64,000 nucleotides of DNA from Nitrospira sp. (lineage in GTDB: Bacteria > Nitrospirota > Nitrospiria > Nitrospirales > Nitrospiraceae). Below, piece after piece: positions 46,161-57,255 of this stretch (its first letter is position 1; the number at the start of each line of letters is the position of its first letter). The notes under the pieces are model-generated. The model was not told where the DNA came from, made no database searches, and saw only the letters and a list, made by a program, of their open reading frames with translations. The position numbers and the translations under genes were made by a program. The stretch spans positions 1-64,000 of the forward strand of contig VGXE01000004.1 of NCBI GenBank assembly GCA_016873455.1, in the 5' to 3' direction.

Positions 46161-46649
46161 GTGGCTTCTCCGATATGGGCTGATCCATCGGTGGTCGTGT
46201 GGACCCAGCATCTGCTCGATAGTTTTCACCATTGGACCAGTCGGGAGTTGCTTGACCGATCCGGATCGATCGCAGACCAGGCGCGCGCGTTGTTCGATGC
46301 GCCGTTCGTCGTCGTGTCGCATGGGACGGACCCAGACCCCATCTTGAATTACGGCAATCTCGCGGCACTCGAGCTCTGGGACATGACGTGGGAGCAATTG
46401 ACGCAGACACCTTCACGACACACAGCCGAGCCGATGAATCAAGGGGAACGAGCGGCGATGTTGCAGCTTGCGGACCAGCAAGGTTGCTTCGAGGGCTATC
46501 GCGGCGTGAGAATTTCTTCGACGGGCCAAAGATTCCTCGTCGAAAACGCCACGGTCTGGAATGTCCTGAATCCATCCGGTCGCCGCATCGGCCAAGCGGC
46601 AACATTTTCACACTGGTCATTCCTGACGGAAGACTACCAACGCTCATAG
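46161..46649 (+). CDS. MEKHL-domain-like protein
   Basis: From a GTG at 46161 the product is 162 residues. Segments such as VVSHGTDPDPILNYGNLAALELWDMTW, then MNQGERAAML and GYRGVRISSTGQRFLVENATVWNV resemble the MEKHL domain, a PAS-related fold found in plants and bacteria. It should be a cytoplasmic sensor-like protein; no output domain is attached. The open frame extends upstream to 45897 but that part lacks similarity to the domain. Confidence 0.75.
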   Translation: MASPIWADPSVVVWTQHLLDSFHHWTSRELLDRSGSIADQARALFDAPFVVVSHGTDPDPILNYGNLAALELWDMTWEQLTQTPSRHTAEPMNQGERAAMLQLADQQGCFEGYRGVRISSTGQRFLVENATVWNVLNPSGRRIGQAATFSHWSFLTEDYQRS

Positions 46650-46704
46650 GTCGAACCGGCTCTTTTCTTGCCTGGATCACCGTGCCATGTTATGACTTCC
46701 CCCT

Positions 46705-47157
46705 ATGAAATATTCCTCCATGGCCCTTGTCGCCGTCATTGCGTGGTTGGCGGTTGCAGGATGCGCCACCCAGCCGCTCGTTCCCTCCTCGGTGACAGCT
46801 GATGAGCCGAAGCACGACCGGTCTATTCTCGCTGGCGAATGGGAGCACGAAGACGGCGCGACGGTCACACTTCGCCTTGATCAACAGGGCAACGGCACCT
46901 ACCCATTCAAAGGCGGGCGATTTGAAACGTCCCAACTGACCGGCCACACCTGGGAGGGGAGATGGTCTCAAAAAGAAAACGACCGGGAGGGTGGATTCTC
47001 CGTGAAATTGTCCAATGACTATTCGGCAGGCGAGGGAACTTGGTGGTACGTGAGAATCGGCACCGACAAACAGCCCACTCAAAAAGGGGGCACGTTCCGC
47101 CTCAACAAAAAAGCCTCGCTTACACAACGCAGGTCTGACCAGATTCCTATCCCGTAA
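46705..47157 (+). CDS. Small lipoprotein, 150 aa
   Basis: The signal ends in the lipobox VAGC (Cys20). The mature part contains LAGEWEHEDGATVTLRLDQQGNGTY and repeated Trp/Gly positions, suggesting a small beta-barrel like lipocalin-type or extracytoplasmic binding domains, without a certain family. No genes of clear related function adjoin it. Unknown role in the envelope. Confidence 0.7.
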   Translation: MKYSSMALVAVIAWLAVAGCATQPLVPSSVTADEPKHDRSILAGEWEHEDGATVTLRLDQQGNGTYPFKGGRFETSQLTGHTWEGRWSQKENDREGGFSVKLSNDYSAGEGTWWYVRIGTDKQPTQKGGTFRLNKKASLTQRRSDQIPIP

Positions 47158-47218
47158 TAGGCCGGGTTTGGCCCTCACCGCACAGCGTGTCCCAGGTCAG
47201 AGATGGGTGAGAATGCAC

Positions 47219-48013
47219 TCACCCAGTCGCACGGGCAAGAGCTCGGAGTTGCTGCTGGACGGGGTCCGGACAAGCTGGATGGGTGGCGACGATACCGCGA
47301 TAGCGTGGATTGGGTTGATTAAATTCGAGCGCCTGTCCGCTCCCGTCCGACATCGTGCCTCCCGTCTCTTCGATCAAGAGAGTCCCCGCCGCGACATCCC
47401 ATTCGTTCTCCGATTCGAACGTAGCGGCCGCCTGGATCCGCCCACTGGCGGCCAGCGCGAGCGCCCACGCGATGGATCGCATCGGACGGGCTGCCACATG
47501 GGCCTCCAAAGAGGTAAAGCGGCCGATCTCATGCTCCCAAGGACTCAAGGCGATCACTGGGTGCCGGTCGGGTGGGTGTTCCTGCCGGGATGCCGGTTCG
47601 TCGTTGAACAGGAGTCCTCCGCCTCGTTTGGCGGCGAATAATTCGTTCGTCGAGGGATTGAAGATCGCCGCCACAACCGGGCGGCCTGCGTCGATCAGCG
47701 CCGCGGAGATGCAAAACTCCGGCTCCCGGTTGATAAACGCCTTCGTGCCGTCGATCGGATCGATCACCCACACGCGCGCTTTGTCAAGACGGGCCGGATC
47801 GTCCGGCGATTCTTCCGACAGCCATCCGTCGTCTGGAAACACGTCCAGGAGACGGCGTTGCAGAATTCCGTTGACCGCCAGATCCGCGGAGGTCACCGGA
47901 GACCGGTCCGGCTTGATATGAATCTCGAAGCCTTGGGACGCGAGCCGGAGCGCCTCTGCGCCCGCCGCTCTGATCGCCTCGGTCACAATGCGGAGCTCAC
48001 GATCCCACATCAT
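47219..48013 (-). CDS. cysQ: CysQ-like 3'(2'),5'-bisphosphate nucleotidase / inositol monophosphatase family
   Basis: From the ATG at 48013 the product is 264 residues. It has the metal-binding sites WLSEES, the WVIDPIDGTKAFI signature and WDVAAGTLLIEETGG, matching the inositol monophosphatase superfamily and CysQ in particular. It likely recycles PAP from sulfate assimilation, but inositol or sugar-phosphate substrates cannot be excluded. The start was moved from 48160 because the extra 49 residues have no family likeness. Confidence 0.85.
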   Translation of the reverse strand: MMWDRELRIVTEAIRAAGAEALRLASQGFEIHIKPDRSPVTSADLAVNGILQRRLLDVFPDDGWLSEESPDDPARLDKARVWVIDPIDGTKAFINREPEFCISAALIDAGRPVVAAIFNPSTNELFAAKRGGGLLFNDEPASRQEHPPDRHPVIALSPWEHEIGRFTSLEAHVAARPMRSIAWALALAASGRIQAAATFESENEWDVAAGTLLIEETGGTMSDGSGQALEFNQPNPRYRGIVATHPACPDPVQQQLRALARATG

Positions 48014-48194
48014 GTCGGCAGAGTACCAGGGCCTGTGACAGAAAAAAAGCCTGTAGGGCAGAGGCGCACGGGGAGAACGGTGTGTTGAGATAATGTCAGA
48101 ATTACCATCTTGGAAAAGGGCAACTCCCATGGTAGGCTGCCGCCCGACGTGAATCGCCACCGCTCATTCCCCTGAACGAAGGTAATCGTCTCCC

Positions 48195-51083
<2,889 letters not shown>

Positions 51084-51126
51084 TCCGCATGACCCATGAC
51101 GGCTCATCGTGAAGCGTATCTCGTCC

Positions 51127-51159
51127 TTCGACCGTGCTCAGAACGGTGAGCCTGTCGAA
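51127..51159. repeat. Short inverted repeat in the gcvP-aminotransferase spacer
   Basis: TTCGAC and GTCGAA enclose inner complementary CCGT / ACGG, an imperfect hairpin. Direct copies of CGTATCTCG flank it at 51115-51123 and 51161-51169. CGTATCTCG also forms the outer arm of the hairpin at 57094, so these may be related dispersed sequences. Confidence 0.5.
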
Positions 51160-51266
51160 CCGTATCTCGAAAACCTTAGCTCTGAGTCACTGGTCACCAG
51201 TCATTGGAAGCTCCTCCTCCCATTGACCAATGACCTTTGGCCCTTCACGTTTCACGAGGAGGCCTT

Positions 51267-52586
51267 ATGACCGATATCGGACGCCGAGGCTTTTTGGTGC
51301 GTACGGGTTTGGCCCTGGGAGCCGCAGTGTGGGCAACGGCGTCCCCGCGCGCCTTTGCCGATCAGCAGCCCCCACAACGTCGGTTCAAAGACTGGGAAGA
51401 TATTCGGGCACAGTTCCCACTGTCTCCACAGCTCATTCATCTCGCGGCATTCTTCCTTGCCTCCCATCCCACCCCGGTGCGGGACGCGATCGACCGGCAT
51501 CGCGCCGGCCTTGACGCCGATCCCATCGGGTATTGGTTTGTCCATGAAGAGACGCAGGAAGCGAAGGTGCTCCAGGCAGCGGCACATTACCTGGGGGCGA
51601 GTCCCACCGATATTGCCCTGACCGACAGCACGACGATGGGGCTGGGCCTGCTTTACGGCGGGCTCGCGCTTCGCAGCGGGCAGGAAATCCTGACAACGAC
51701 ACACGACCACTATTCAACCGAAACTTCCCTGCGTCTCCGTGCCGAACGGACAGGCGCCACCGTGCGGCAGATTCCTCTGTATCGCTCTCTCAAGACCGTC
51801 TCGCGCGATGAAATGGTCGATGCGCTGCAAAAAAGTATCGCTCCCGCAACACGCGTCGTCGCCGTCACCTGGGTTCATTCCAGCACGGGCCTCAAATTGC
51901 CGATCCGTGATATGGCTCACGCACTTCAAGACATCAATCGCTCCAGAGGTGAGCAAGACCGGGTCATCTTCTGCGTGGACGGCGTCCACGCCTTGGGGGT
52001 TGAGGACTTCCACGTGAGCGAACTGGGCTGTGATTTTCTGGTCGCCGGCGCGCACAAATGGATGTTCGGTCCGCGCGGAACCGGCCTCGTGTGGGGCCAT
52101 CCGACCGTGTGGCCCGTCACTCAGCCTATGATTCCAACCTTCAACTCCCAGGCCTATGACCTCTGGATGGAGAACCAATCCTCGAAAAGTCTCCCGCAAT
52201 CGATTCACATGACGCCAGGCGGGTTCCACTCATTTGAGCATCGGTGGGCGTTGGATGAAGCGTTCTCGTTTCATCAGGCGATTGGAAAATCCAGGGTGAC
52301 ACAGCGCATCTACGAATTGAACCAACAGCTGAAGGAGGGCTTGGCCGCCATGCCCCATGTCACGCTCCACACACCGATATCGCAGCACCTCTCGGCTGGT
52401 ATTGTCTGTTTCGAAGTCGCCGGTCTGGCGCCTCGCGCGGTCGTGGAGAAACTCCGTCAACGCGGGATCGTCGGCAGCGTGACGCCCTACGCGACGAAGT
52501 ACATCCGGCTCGCGCCAAGTCTCATCAATTCTCCGGGTGAAATCGACCGCACGCTGGCAGAAATCAGCAATCTTCGCTCAGCATAG
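51267..52586 (+). CDS. Tat-exported class V aminotransferase-like protein
   Basis: From the ATG at 51267 (GAGGAGG just upstream) the product is 439 residues. A twin-arginine signal is clear: DIGRRGFLVRTGLALG, hydrophobic region, then RAFA. The rest is a class V aminotransferase fold (isopenicillin N epimerase/NifS-like) with the PLP lysine in AGAHKWMFGPRGTG and the Asp in CVDGVHALG. A PLP enzyme is folded with cofactor before export, which fits Tat use; TatA/B genes are at 7.2-7.8 kb. Substrate unknown. Confidence 0.86.
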   Translation: MTDIGRRGFLVRTGLALGAAVWATASPRAFADQQPPQRRFKDWEDIRAQFPLSPQLIHLAAFFLASHPTPVRDAIDRHRAGLDADPIGYWFVHEETQEAKVLQAAAHYLGASPTDIALTDSTTMGLGLLYGGLALRSGQEILTTTHDHYSTETSLRLRAERTGATVRQIPLYRSLKTVSRDEMVDALQKSIAPATRVVAVTWVHSSTGLKLPIRDMAHALQDINRSRGEQDRVIFCVDGVHALGVEDFHVSELGCDFLVAGAHKWMFGPRGTGLVWGHPTVWPVTQPMIPTFNSQAYDLWMENQSSKSLPQSIHMTPGGFHSFEHRWALDEAFSFHQAIGKSRVTQRIYELNQQLKEGLAAMPHVTLHTPISQHLSAGIVCFEVAGLAPRAVVEKLRQRGIVGSVTPYATKYIRLAPSLINSPGEIDRTLAEISNLRSA

Positions 52587-52663
52587 AGCGTACGCGGCCG
52601 CCGCCTCTTCGTGAACTAACCTCTTTCACCCCCATACTGGGCTCTCTAACCAAGCGAGGGATG

Positions 52664-52679
52664 ATGAAGAATTCTTCAT
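52664..52679. promoter_or_regulatory. Perfect 16-bp palindrome upstream of the small membrane peptide
   Basis: ATGAAGAATTCTTCAT is fully self-complementary. It overlaps the first of three 11-bp direct repeats and may be an operator. Confidence 0.4.
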
Positions 52680-52717
52680 GATCTCCTCATAGACCCTTCA
52701 TAGAGCAGGCGTAGATT
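52674..52717 (+). promoter_or_regulatory. Three 11-bp direct repeats and -10 element of the 52750 gene
   Basis: CTTCATGATCT, CCTCATAGACC and CTTCATAGAGC lie end to end (52674-52706). Eleven-base direct repeats are typical of OmpR/PhoB-family response regulator sites that replace the -35. TAGATT at 52712-52717 could be the -10. The spacing of five bases is shorter than in pho boxes, so the assignment is tentative. Confidence 0.4.
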
Positions 52718-52749
52718 GGGCGCACGCAATCACAGGGAGGTGATGAACA

Positions 52750-52848
52750 ATGGTGGCATTGATTATCGGAGTGTTGGCAGGGACTGTTGTATGGGCAGCC
52801 ATCTATGTGGCACTCATGCATCGAGCGGCCCATGCGGGACGTCAGTAG
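52750..52848 (+). CDS. Small membrane peptide, 32 aa
   Basis: The frame encodes MVALIIGVLAGTVVWAAIYV then ALMHRAAHAGRQ: one hydrophobic helix with a basic C-terminus, predicted to insert with the tail in the cytoplasm. GGAGG lies nine bases before the ATG; a closer ATG at 52743 is too near that site and gives a peptide without features. It is divergent from no gene and has a regulated-looking promoter. Function unknown. Confidence 0.6.
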   Translation: MVALIIGVLAGTVVWAAIYVALMHRAAHAGRQ

Positions 52849-52921
52849 CCGAGCGCGGACGCCCTGATAGGTGAACAGGATTTCCGCGAACCAGGGCCCA
52901 CCCGTTCCAGTCGACTGCGGG

Positions 52922-54352
52922 TTACGCCGCCTGCTTGTTCTTCCGTGACCATAACCGCTCGAACCACGACCCGCTGGCTTCATCTCCCCGTACAAAAATG
53001 GAAAACAGTTTCTGGTTCGGTGACAACCTATTGGCCCGATAGGCCGCGTCTTTATATTGCGGAACCGTGTGCGCAATACGACGGAAGAGGGTGACTGCTT
53101 CTTCCGCTTCGCCGGCCGATTCGAGGGTCCGCGCGAGGAAATACTGCACGTCGATCATCTCCGTTTTCGAGATGGATGCGTCTTGCAAAGCGGCACGGAA
53201 AATCTCCAATGCCCCCAGATGGTTGCCCGCAGCCCTCTGACAGAGTCCGATCTGAACACTCGCTTTCACCTGATAGGGCGTGCGCTGCCCCACCAAGTTG
53301 AGCAGGTCGATTGCCTCTTTCAGTCGGCCTTCCTTTCTCATCTCGACACCCCTGGCATAGAGAAAATGATCGGGAAGAGGCGAGTGCTCCGTCGATGCGA
53401 CCGGATGTGTCGCGGCAGGCTCCAGCACCGGACTGGCCGTCTGCCACTCCGATGGGCTCAGTTGCGGCACATCGGCATCTCCCTCGCTGGTATCCTCCGG
53501 CTGGTTGATGAGGACGAGCAGTTCTTCCCGTGACGCCAGCGGGAGAATTTTGCGTTTACTGCGCCCGAACGCTGCCTGAGCGACAATCTTGGAGCTGATG
53601 ATTCGAGCCTGTTTGGCCATGCCTTGGGCTAACGCCATGTCGCACACCTGGTTAATGAGACGAGGATTGCCTCTCGTCAATCGGTGTACCAACGCGCAGG
53701 CTTTGTTGGTAAACAACGAAAGGGATCCGCCGGCCACGTGTAGTCGGTAACGAATGTACTGCCCGGTCTCCGTTTCCGAAAACGGCTCAAGGTGATAATC
53801 CACAGCAACCCGCTGGGCAAACTGGGTCATGTCGATCCGCTCCAGAAGCTTATGAAGGTCTGGCTGGCCAGATAAGATGATCTGCAACTTCAGTGTCTTT
53901 CCGTCGTTTAGATTAGACATCAACCGCAGCTCTTCGAGCAGATCGGTCCCAAGACTTTGGGCTTCATCAATGATCAGAATGACTCGCCGCTGCTTCCGGG
54001 ATTCCTCGTTGAGAAACTCTGAAAAGATGGAATGGGCCTCGATAGGATCCAGTTGTCGCTTGCTCAGTCCGAGAGACAGCAGCACCCAGGGAAGGATGTG
54101 TTCGATATCGTAGCGCGCGTTCGTGACGAGGCCGATGAGGTGCTTTCCCCCATGCTCTGCGACCAGTTTTCGCATGAGCGACGTTTTGCCTATGCCAGGT
54201 TCACCGGTCAGCACCATGAAGGCCGCTTCGTTGGTCAGACCATATTCCAAGGTGCTGTAGGCCATGCGATGGGTCGAGCCCGCATACAGAAAGGTGTTAT
54301 CCTGCAAGAGGGTGAATGGTTTGCTTCGGAGATGATAAAACGATTCATACAT
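52922..54352 (-). CDS. ExeA-like AAA ATPase with C-terminal TPRs
   Basis: The 476-residue protein begins MYESFYHLRSKPFTLLQDN, as in ExeA/GspA-type ATPases. Walker A is GEPGIGKT (50-57) and Walker B LIIDEAQSL (near 127), with SGQPDL as sensor-type region. After about residue 300 a linker and TPR-like helices follow (for example GVEMRKEGRLKEAIDLL). There is no membrane helix or peptidoglycan-binding domain, unlike ExeA itself. A role in secretion or exopolysaccharide assembly is possible but unsupported by neighbours. Confidence 0.85.
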   Translation of the reverse strand: MYESFYHLRSKPFTLLQDNTFLYAGSTHRMAYSTLEYGLTNEAAFMVLTGEPGIGKTSLMRKLVAEHGGKHLIGLVTNARYDIEHILPWVLLSLGLSKRQLDPIEAHSIFSEFLNEESRKQRRVILIIDEAQSLGTDLLEELRLMSNLNDGKTLKLQIILSGQPDLHKLLERIDMTQFAQRVAVDYHLEPFSETETGQYIRYRLHVAGGSLSLFTNKACALVHRLTRGNPRLINQVCDMALAQGMAKQARIISSKIVAQAAFGRSKRKILPLASREELLVLINQPEDTSEGDADVPQLSPSEWQTASPVLEPAATHPVASTEHSPLPDHFLYARGVEMRKEGRLKEAIDLLNLVGQRTPYQVKASVQIGLCQRAAGNHLGALEIFRAALQDASISKTEMIDVQYFLARTLESAGEAEEAVTLFRRIAHTVPQYKDAAYRANRLSPNQKLFSIFVRGDEASGSWFERLWSRKNKQAA

Positions 54353-54621
54353 GTGGCGTTGCCCTCCTCACGCTAGGTCATAGACCGGCAGGCATGCGGC
54401 TGGTGAACAGCAACGAGCCGTTCGGCCACCAAGTCTCATAACCCCACTCCAGATCATTTGAGACGGGATGTCTCTCCAGCGGCAACAAAGAACGGGGGTT
54501 CGCGAACTAGGCCTTTCTTGTGGCCTGCGTCCTCGTGTCATGAGCAGAATATGGGGGAAAACGAGGCTCTGCGCTATTCCTCATGAGGTGGGACACTCCC
54601 TGCGATGGTGGGGACAGCCGC

Positions 54622-54828
54622 CTACGGCAACCGACAAAAACGCGGGACGAGTCGGCCATCAAGGTCGACCTGCTGCTCGAACATACCCAAGGGCCTGACC
54701 CAGAGCCCATATTCGCCATACAGCGCACGGTACACAACCAACTCTTCTTCGGTCTCAGAATGCCTGGCCACCCCAAGCACCTCGTAGTCTTGACCCTTAT
54801 AATGCCGATACCGCCCTGGTATGACCAT
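54622..54828 (-). CDS. DUF1653 protein, 68 aa
   Basis: From the ATG at 54828 the product matches the small DUF1653 family: MVIPGRYRHYKGQDYEVLGV, then HSETEEELVVYRALYGEYGLWVRPL (in parts) and VPRFCRL at the end. Function unknown. A longer frame to 54891 extends into tRNA-Leu and is rejected. Confidence 0.85.
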   Translation of the reverse strand: MVIPGRYRHYKGQDYEVLGVARHSETEEELVVYRALYGEYGLWVRPLGMFEQQVDLDGRLVPRFCRLP

Positions 54829-54859
54829 CGATCCAAGACTTGAAGTGGGATTAAAGAGG

Positions 54860-54946
54860 TGGTGCCGAAGCCGGGATTTGAACCCGGACACCCGTGAGGG
54901 CGCTAGACCCTGAATCTAGTGCGTCTGCCAGTTCCGCCACTTCGGC
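54860..54946 (-). tRNA. tRNA-Leu (anticodon CAG)
   Basis: An 87-nt type II tRNA: acceptor GCCGAAG / CTTCGGC, D-arm TGGCGGAACTGGCAGACG, anticodon loop TTCAGGG giving CAG, a long variable arm (GCGCCCTCACGGGTG region), T-arm GGTTCAAATCC, discriminator A and encoded CCA. It decodes CUG. The third repeat element starts five bases upstream of its 5' end. Confidence 0.95.
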
Positions 54947-54950
54947 ATTG

Positions 54951-55074
54951 AGGCACGCTGAAAATGCCCTTCAGCGTCGTTCTCGGTCACCCGCTTCACT
55001 GCGACGTAACAACCACGTACGCCTCGTTCGCGGGTTCCCTGCGGCCTTGCTCAAGGACATTTTGAGCGCGCCTG
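54951..55074. repeat. Dispersed imperfect-palindrome element, diverged copy C
   Basis: The 124-bp element has ends AGGCACGCTGAAAATGCCC and GGACATTTTGAGCGCGCCT, inverted with three mismatches in 19. It keeps CAGCGTCGTTCTCG after the left end and CTGCGGCCTTGCT before the right end, as copies A and B do, but the inner part differs. It lies between tRNA-Leu and the truncated helicase-like gene. Confidence 0.75.
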
Positions 55075-55157
55075 GGAAAAACTTCTGACTACTTCTTTCG
55101 AGCAGATTGAGACTCCACCACAAGAAGCCGGATTATCCTGAATTCTCCGCTCTCGCG

Positions 55158-56636
55158 TCAAGCAAGAGTCGAGGGAGCCGTGGACGGAATGCTCCGACCG
55201 ACTTTGTCGCCCAGGGTCCATTGGCTGGCGGTGGCGATTTCTCTGAGATCCCCACTGACGATAATCCGCTCGCGGGCGAGGCCGGCCGCGGCTACCAACA
55301 ACGCGGCGGCGATCCTCGGCGCTTCGTCGGCAATCAGGATGTCGAACCGCACGCGGCTGAACAGGGGATCGCTCGCGACGCGCGTGGGAGTCGCCGCCAC
55401 GAGCCGGCGATTCTGGATGAAGGCTTGCCGATTCGGATCTTCCTCGGCAGCCAACAGCTCGCGGATCTTCTTGGTTCCTCCCAGTTTGACGATGTGTTCC
55501 TTGAGATCGTCGAATTCCGGACGCAGGTCTTTCGGCACGGCCGCTTCAGGCACCAGTTCCTGAATGCGCGCCTTGGCCACATCCAACTCCTGGTTGAGTG
55601 CGTCGATCTGTTGCTGATAGATCGACTGGTATTGCTTGAGCGAATCCACATTCCGTCCCACCGCCTGCATGCTTAACCGTTGGAAGAGGGAGAGGCCCGC
55701 GTACTCGCTCAGAGTCGTGGTGACTTCGGCCAGTTTGACTTGCAGGTCTCTCATCTGGCTGACGAGCCGCCATTCGAGCAACCGCACCTCGTCCAAATCC
55801 TTCTGCTTGTTCGCTTTGGCGGCCAACAGGGGAGCCAGTTCTCGGAAGCGTTCGTATTTACCTCGCAACGACGCTTTTTCCGCCTGCGCCTTTGCATAAA
55901 ATTGATGCGTTTGGGACTCAAATCCCAGTTCCTGGAGACTGATGTCACGACTGTGGGGAGTGAGCGGGAGCTCGTACCGGCTGATCCATGTGTTGTAATT
56001 CAGACCGCCGGCTTTCATCCGGCGGGCGAGGATGCCCACGATTTCATCCGATTCATGATGGTCCGGGCTGAGCAAGAGGATGCGCTTGTTGGCGCGAATC
56101 AGCTCCATAGCCATTCCCGCCAGCCTATACCGGCGCTGCGACAGCTCATCCAGCCAGACGAAGCGTAATACGGACGATTCCGATGTGACCTCGTTCCGGC
56201 TGTCATCCTGCGCCTGCAGCAGGGAGGCCAACCGTTCGGCCGGACCGAGATTATAGGCGTCGGCGCGCGTGATCATGTCCTTCAACCGGCCGATGATCGT
56301 GTCCAGCAGCCCGGCCTGGTCGGGCACGAGCGTTACCGACGGTATTGGAGTACCGAGCGAGTCCAGTGTTTGCAGAAAAATGAAGTTGCCAAACTGGTGC
56401 AGGATGATGCCCTCGGTCGGTTCCCCTTCATCGGAAGGAATGATCGATACCGGAAGATCCACTCGTAGCGCGACACCAGCAGGCAACCGAAACTCATACA
56501 GATGGAGACCGCCGATCGTCCGCACATGGCGGCCCTCAGCGGCCGTGATCGGCACATCCTGCCCCTGGTCGCCGATCCGCAGGCGGTCGTCGTCAAGCCG
56601 AGTAATCCAGGATTCGATGAGGTCTTTCGCTGCCAT
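55158..56636 (-). CDS. SF1-helicase-like protein lacking Walker A and the C-terminal domain
   Basis: The 492-residue protein resembles UvrD/AAA_11-type SF1 helicases: motif Ia-like RILLLSPDHHESDEIVG near 190, a long coiled-coil insertion (about 240-390), a Walker B-like LIADEAP (437-440) and motif III-like VSGDLREI. No P-loop is found where motif I should be, and the frame stops about 27 residues after motif III, where motifs IV-VI should follow. It is either a degraded helicase or a non-ATPase descendant. The open frame is intact and codon use looks normal. Confidence 0.7.
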   Translation of the reverse strand: MAAKDLIESWITRLDDDRLRIGDQGQDVPITAAEGRHVRTIGGLHLYEFRLPAGVALRVDLPVSIIPSDEGEPTEGIILHQFGNFIFLQTLDSLGTPIPSVTLVPDQAGLLDTIIGRLKDMITRADAYNLGPAERLASLLQAQDDSRNEVTSESSVLRFVWLDELSQRRYRLAGMAMELIRANKRILLLSPDHHESDEIVGILARRMKAGGLNYNTWISRYELPLTPHSRDISLQELGFESQTHQFYAKAQAEKASLRGKYERFRELAPLLAAKANKQKDLDEVRLLEWRLVSQMRDLQVKLAEVTTTLSEYAGLSLFQRLSMQAVGRNVDSLKQYQSIYQQQIDALNQELDVAKARIQELVPEAAVPKDLRPEFDDLKEHIVKLGGTKKIRELLAAEEDPNRQAFIQNRRLVAATPTRVASDPLFSRVRFDILIADEAPRIAAALLVAAAGLARERIIVSGDLREIATASQWTLGDKVGRSIPSTAPSTLA

Positions 56637-56754
56637 GGCCGTGTGGATATTCTCCCCATGTTTCCAGGGAATGCCATGATAATGGCGCGCTTGCGTGGCT
56701 GTCTACGGTGGAAATGGCCTGGCGCACACCTTCTATCGAAGCGCCCAGGCGCCC

Positions 56755-56784
56755 TTGTCTTCACGGTCGGAACGGGTCTAGAAT
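56755..56784 (+). promoter_or_regulatory. Sigma70-type promoter of the 56820 gene
   Basis: TTGTCT (56755-56760), an 18-bp spacer, TAGAAT (56779-56784). A start near 56791 gives a leader of about 30 nt and favours the GTG at 56820 as the start codon. Confidence 0.5.
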
Positions 56785-56819
56785 GGGCGCATTTCTTCCG
56801 TGAGCGAGAGGGGGACCGG

Positions 56820-57089
56820 GTGAAGGGGCTACGATTCGAGCGCATCGGGCAAGGCAAGCACTATAACGTCGTGTTTCACATCGGCAGCAGCTATGTGCCG
56901 GTGGGTGACGAGACGATCGAGGAGCTCAAAGGCCAGAGCCTGTTACCGGCGGAACGGTTCCTGGATGTCCTCATCGACCGCGTCGGGTACTCATCCTACC
57001 TCAAGGACATGATCCGCGACGAACTCAAGTCGACCGGCGACCCGGTGACACAAATCACCGTCCTCCAGGGCGCCATCAGAGAGCTCTAG
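56820..57089 (+). CDS. Hypothetical protein, about 89 aa (GTG start)
   Basis: From the GTG at 56820, preceded by GAGAGGGGGA, the product begins VKGLRFERIGQGKHYNVVFH (Met in the protein) and includes VPVGDETIEELKGQSLL and FLDVLIDRVGYSSYLKDMI. It is small and soluble with no family I recognise. The frame is open back to 56502 but the promoter at 56755-56784 and the ribosome site argue for the short form. It is divergent from the helicase-like gene. Confidence 0.55.
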   Translation: MKGLRFERIGQGKHYNVVFHIGSSYVPVGDETIEELKGQSLLPAERFLDVLIDRVGYSSYLKDMIRDELKSTGDPVTQITVLQGAIREL

Positions 57090-57093
57090 TCCT

Positions 57094-57162
57094 CGTATCT
57101 CGGCGTTCGTGAAGCGTGAAGCGCGAGCAATGACTCGGATGGGTTATTCCGTGCGAGATACG
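57094..57162. repeat. Outer hairpin in the 57 kb convergent gap
   Basis: CGTATCTCG (57094-57102) and CGAGATACG (57154-57162) are perfect 9-bp inverted arms around a 51-bp loop that contains GTGAAGCGTGAAGCG. It begins five bases after the stop of the upstream gene and touches the second hairpin. Confidence 0.7.
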
Positions 57163-57255
57163 CGGCCCAGGCGTTGTTCTTCCCCTGCGCACATGGACCG
57201 AGGTCCTTCCGAGGGCGCGCGGTCCGTGAGCAAGGAAGAACAACGCCTCGGCCGC
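57162..57255. repeat. Long hairpin with 22-nt arms at the end of the TPR gene
   Basis: GCGGCCCAGGCGTTGTTCTT (57162-57181, extending to 57183) pairs with 57234-57255, 21 of 22 bases matching. Pairing continues inward through GGACC / GGTCC. It ends directly at the TPR gene's stop codon (57256). It has no U-tract, so it is not a standard terminator. Confidence 0.85.

Noticed and set aside
48014-48194. Possible glycine riboswitch upstream of gcvP
   Set aside because: I could not find the paired aptamer core or a terminator in the 180 bp available.
54351-54620. Possible small RNA gene (SRP RNA type) before the DUF1653 gene
   Set aside because: The conserved SRP core motif is absent and no other RNA family is recognised.
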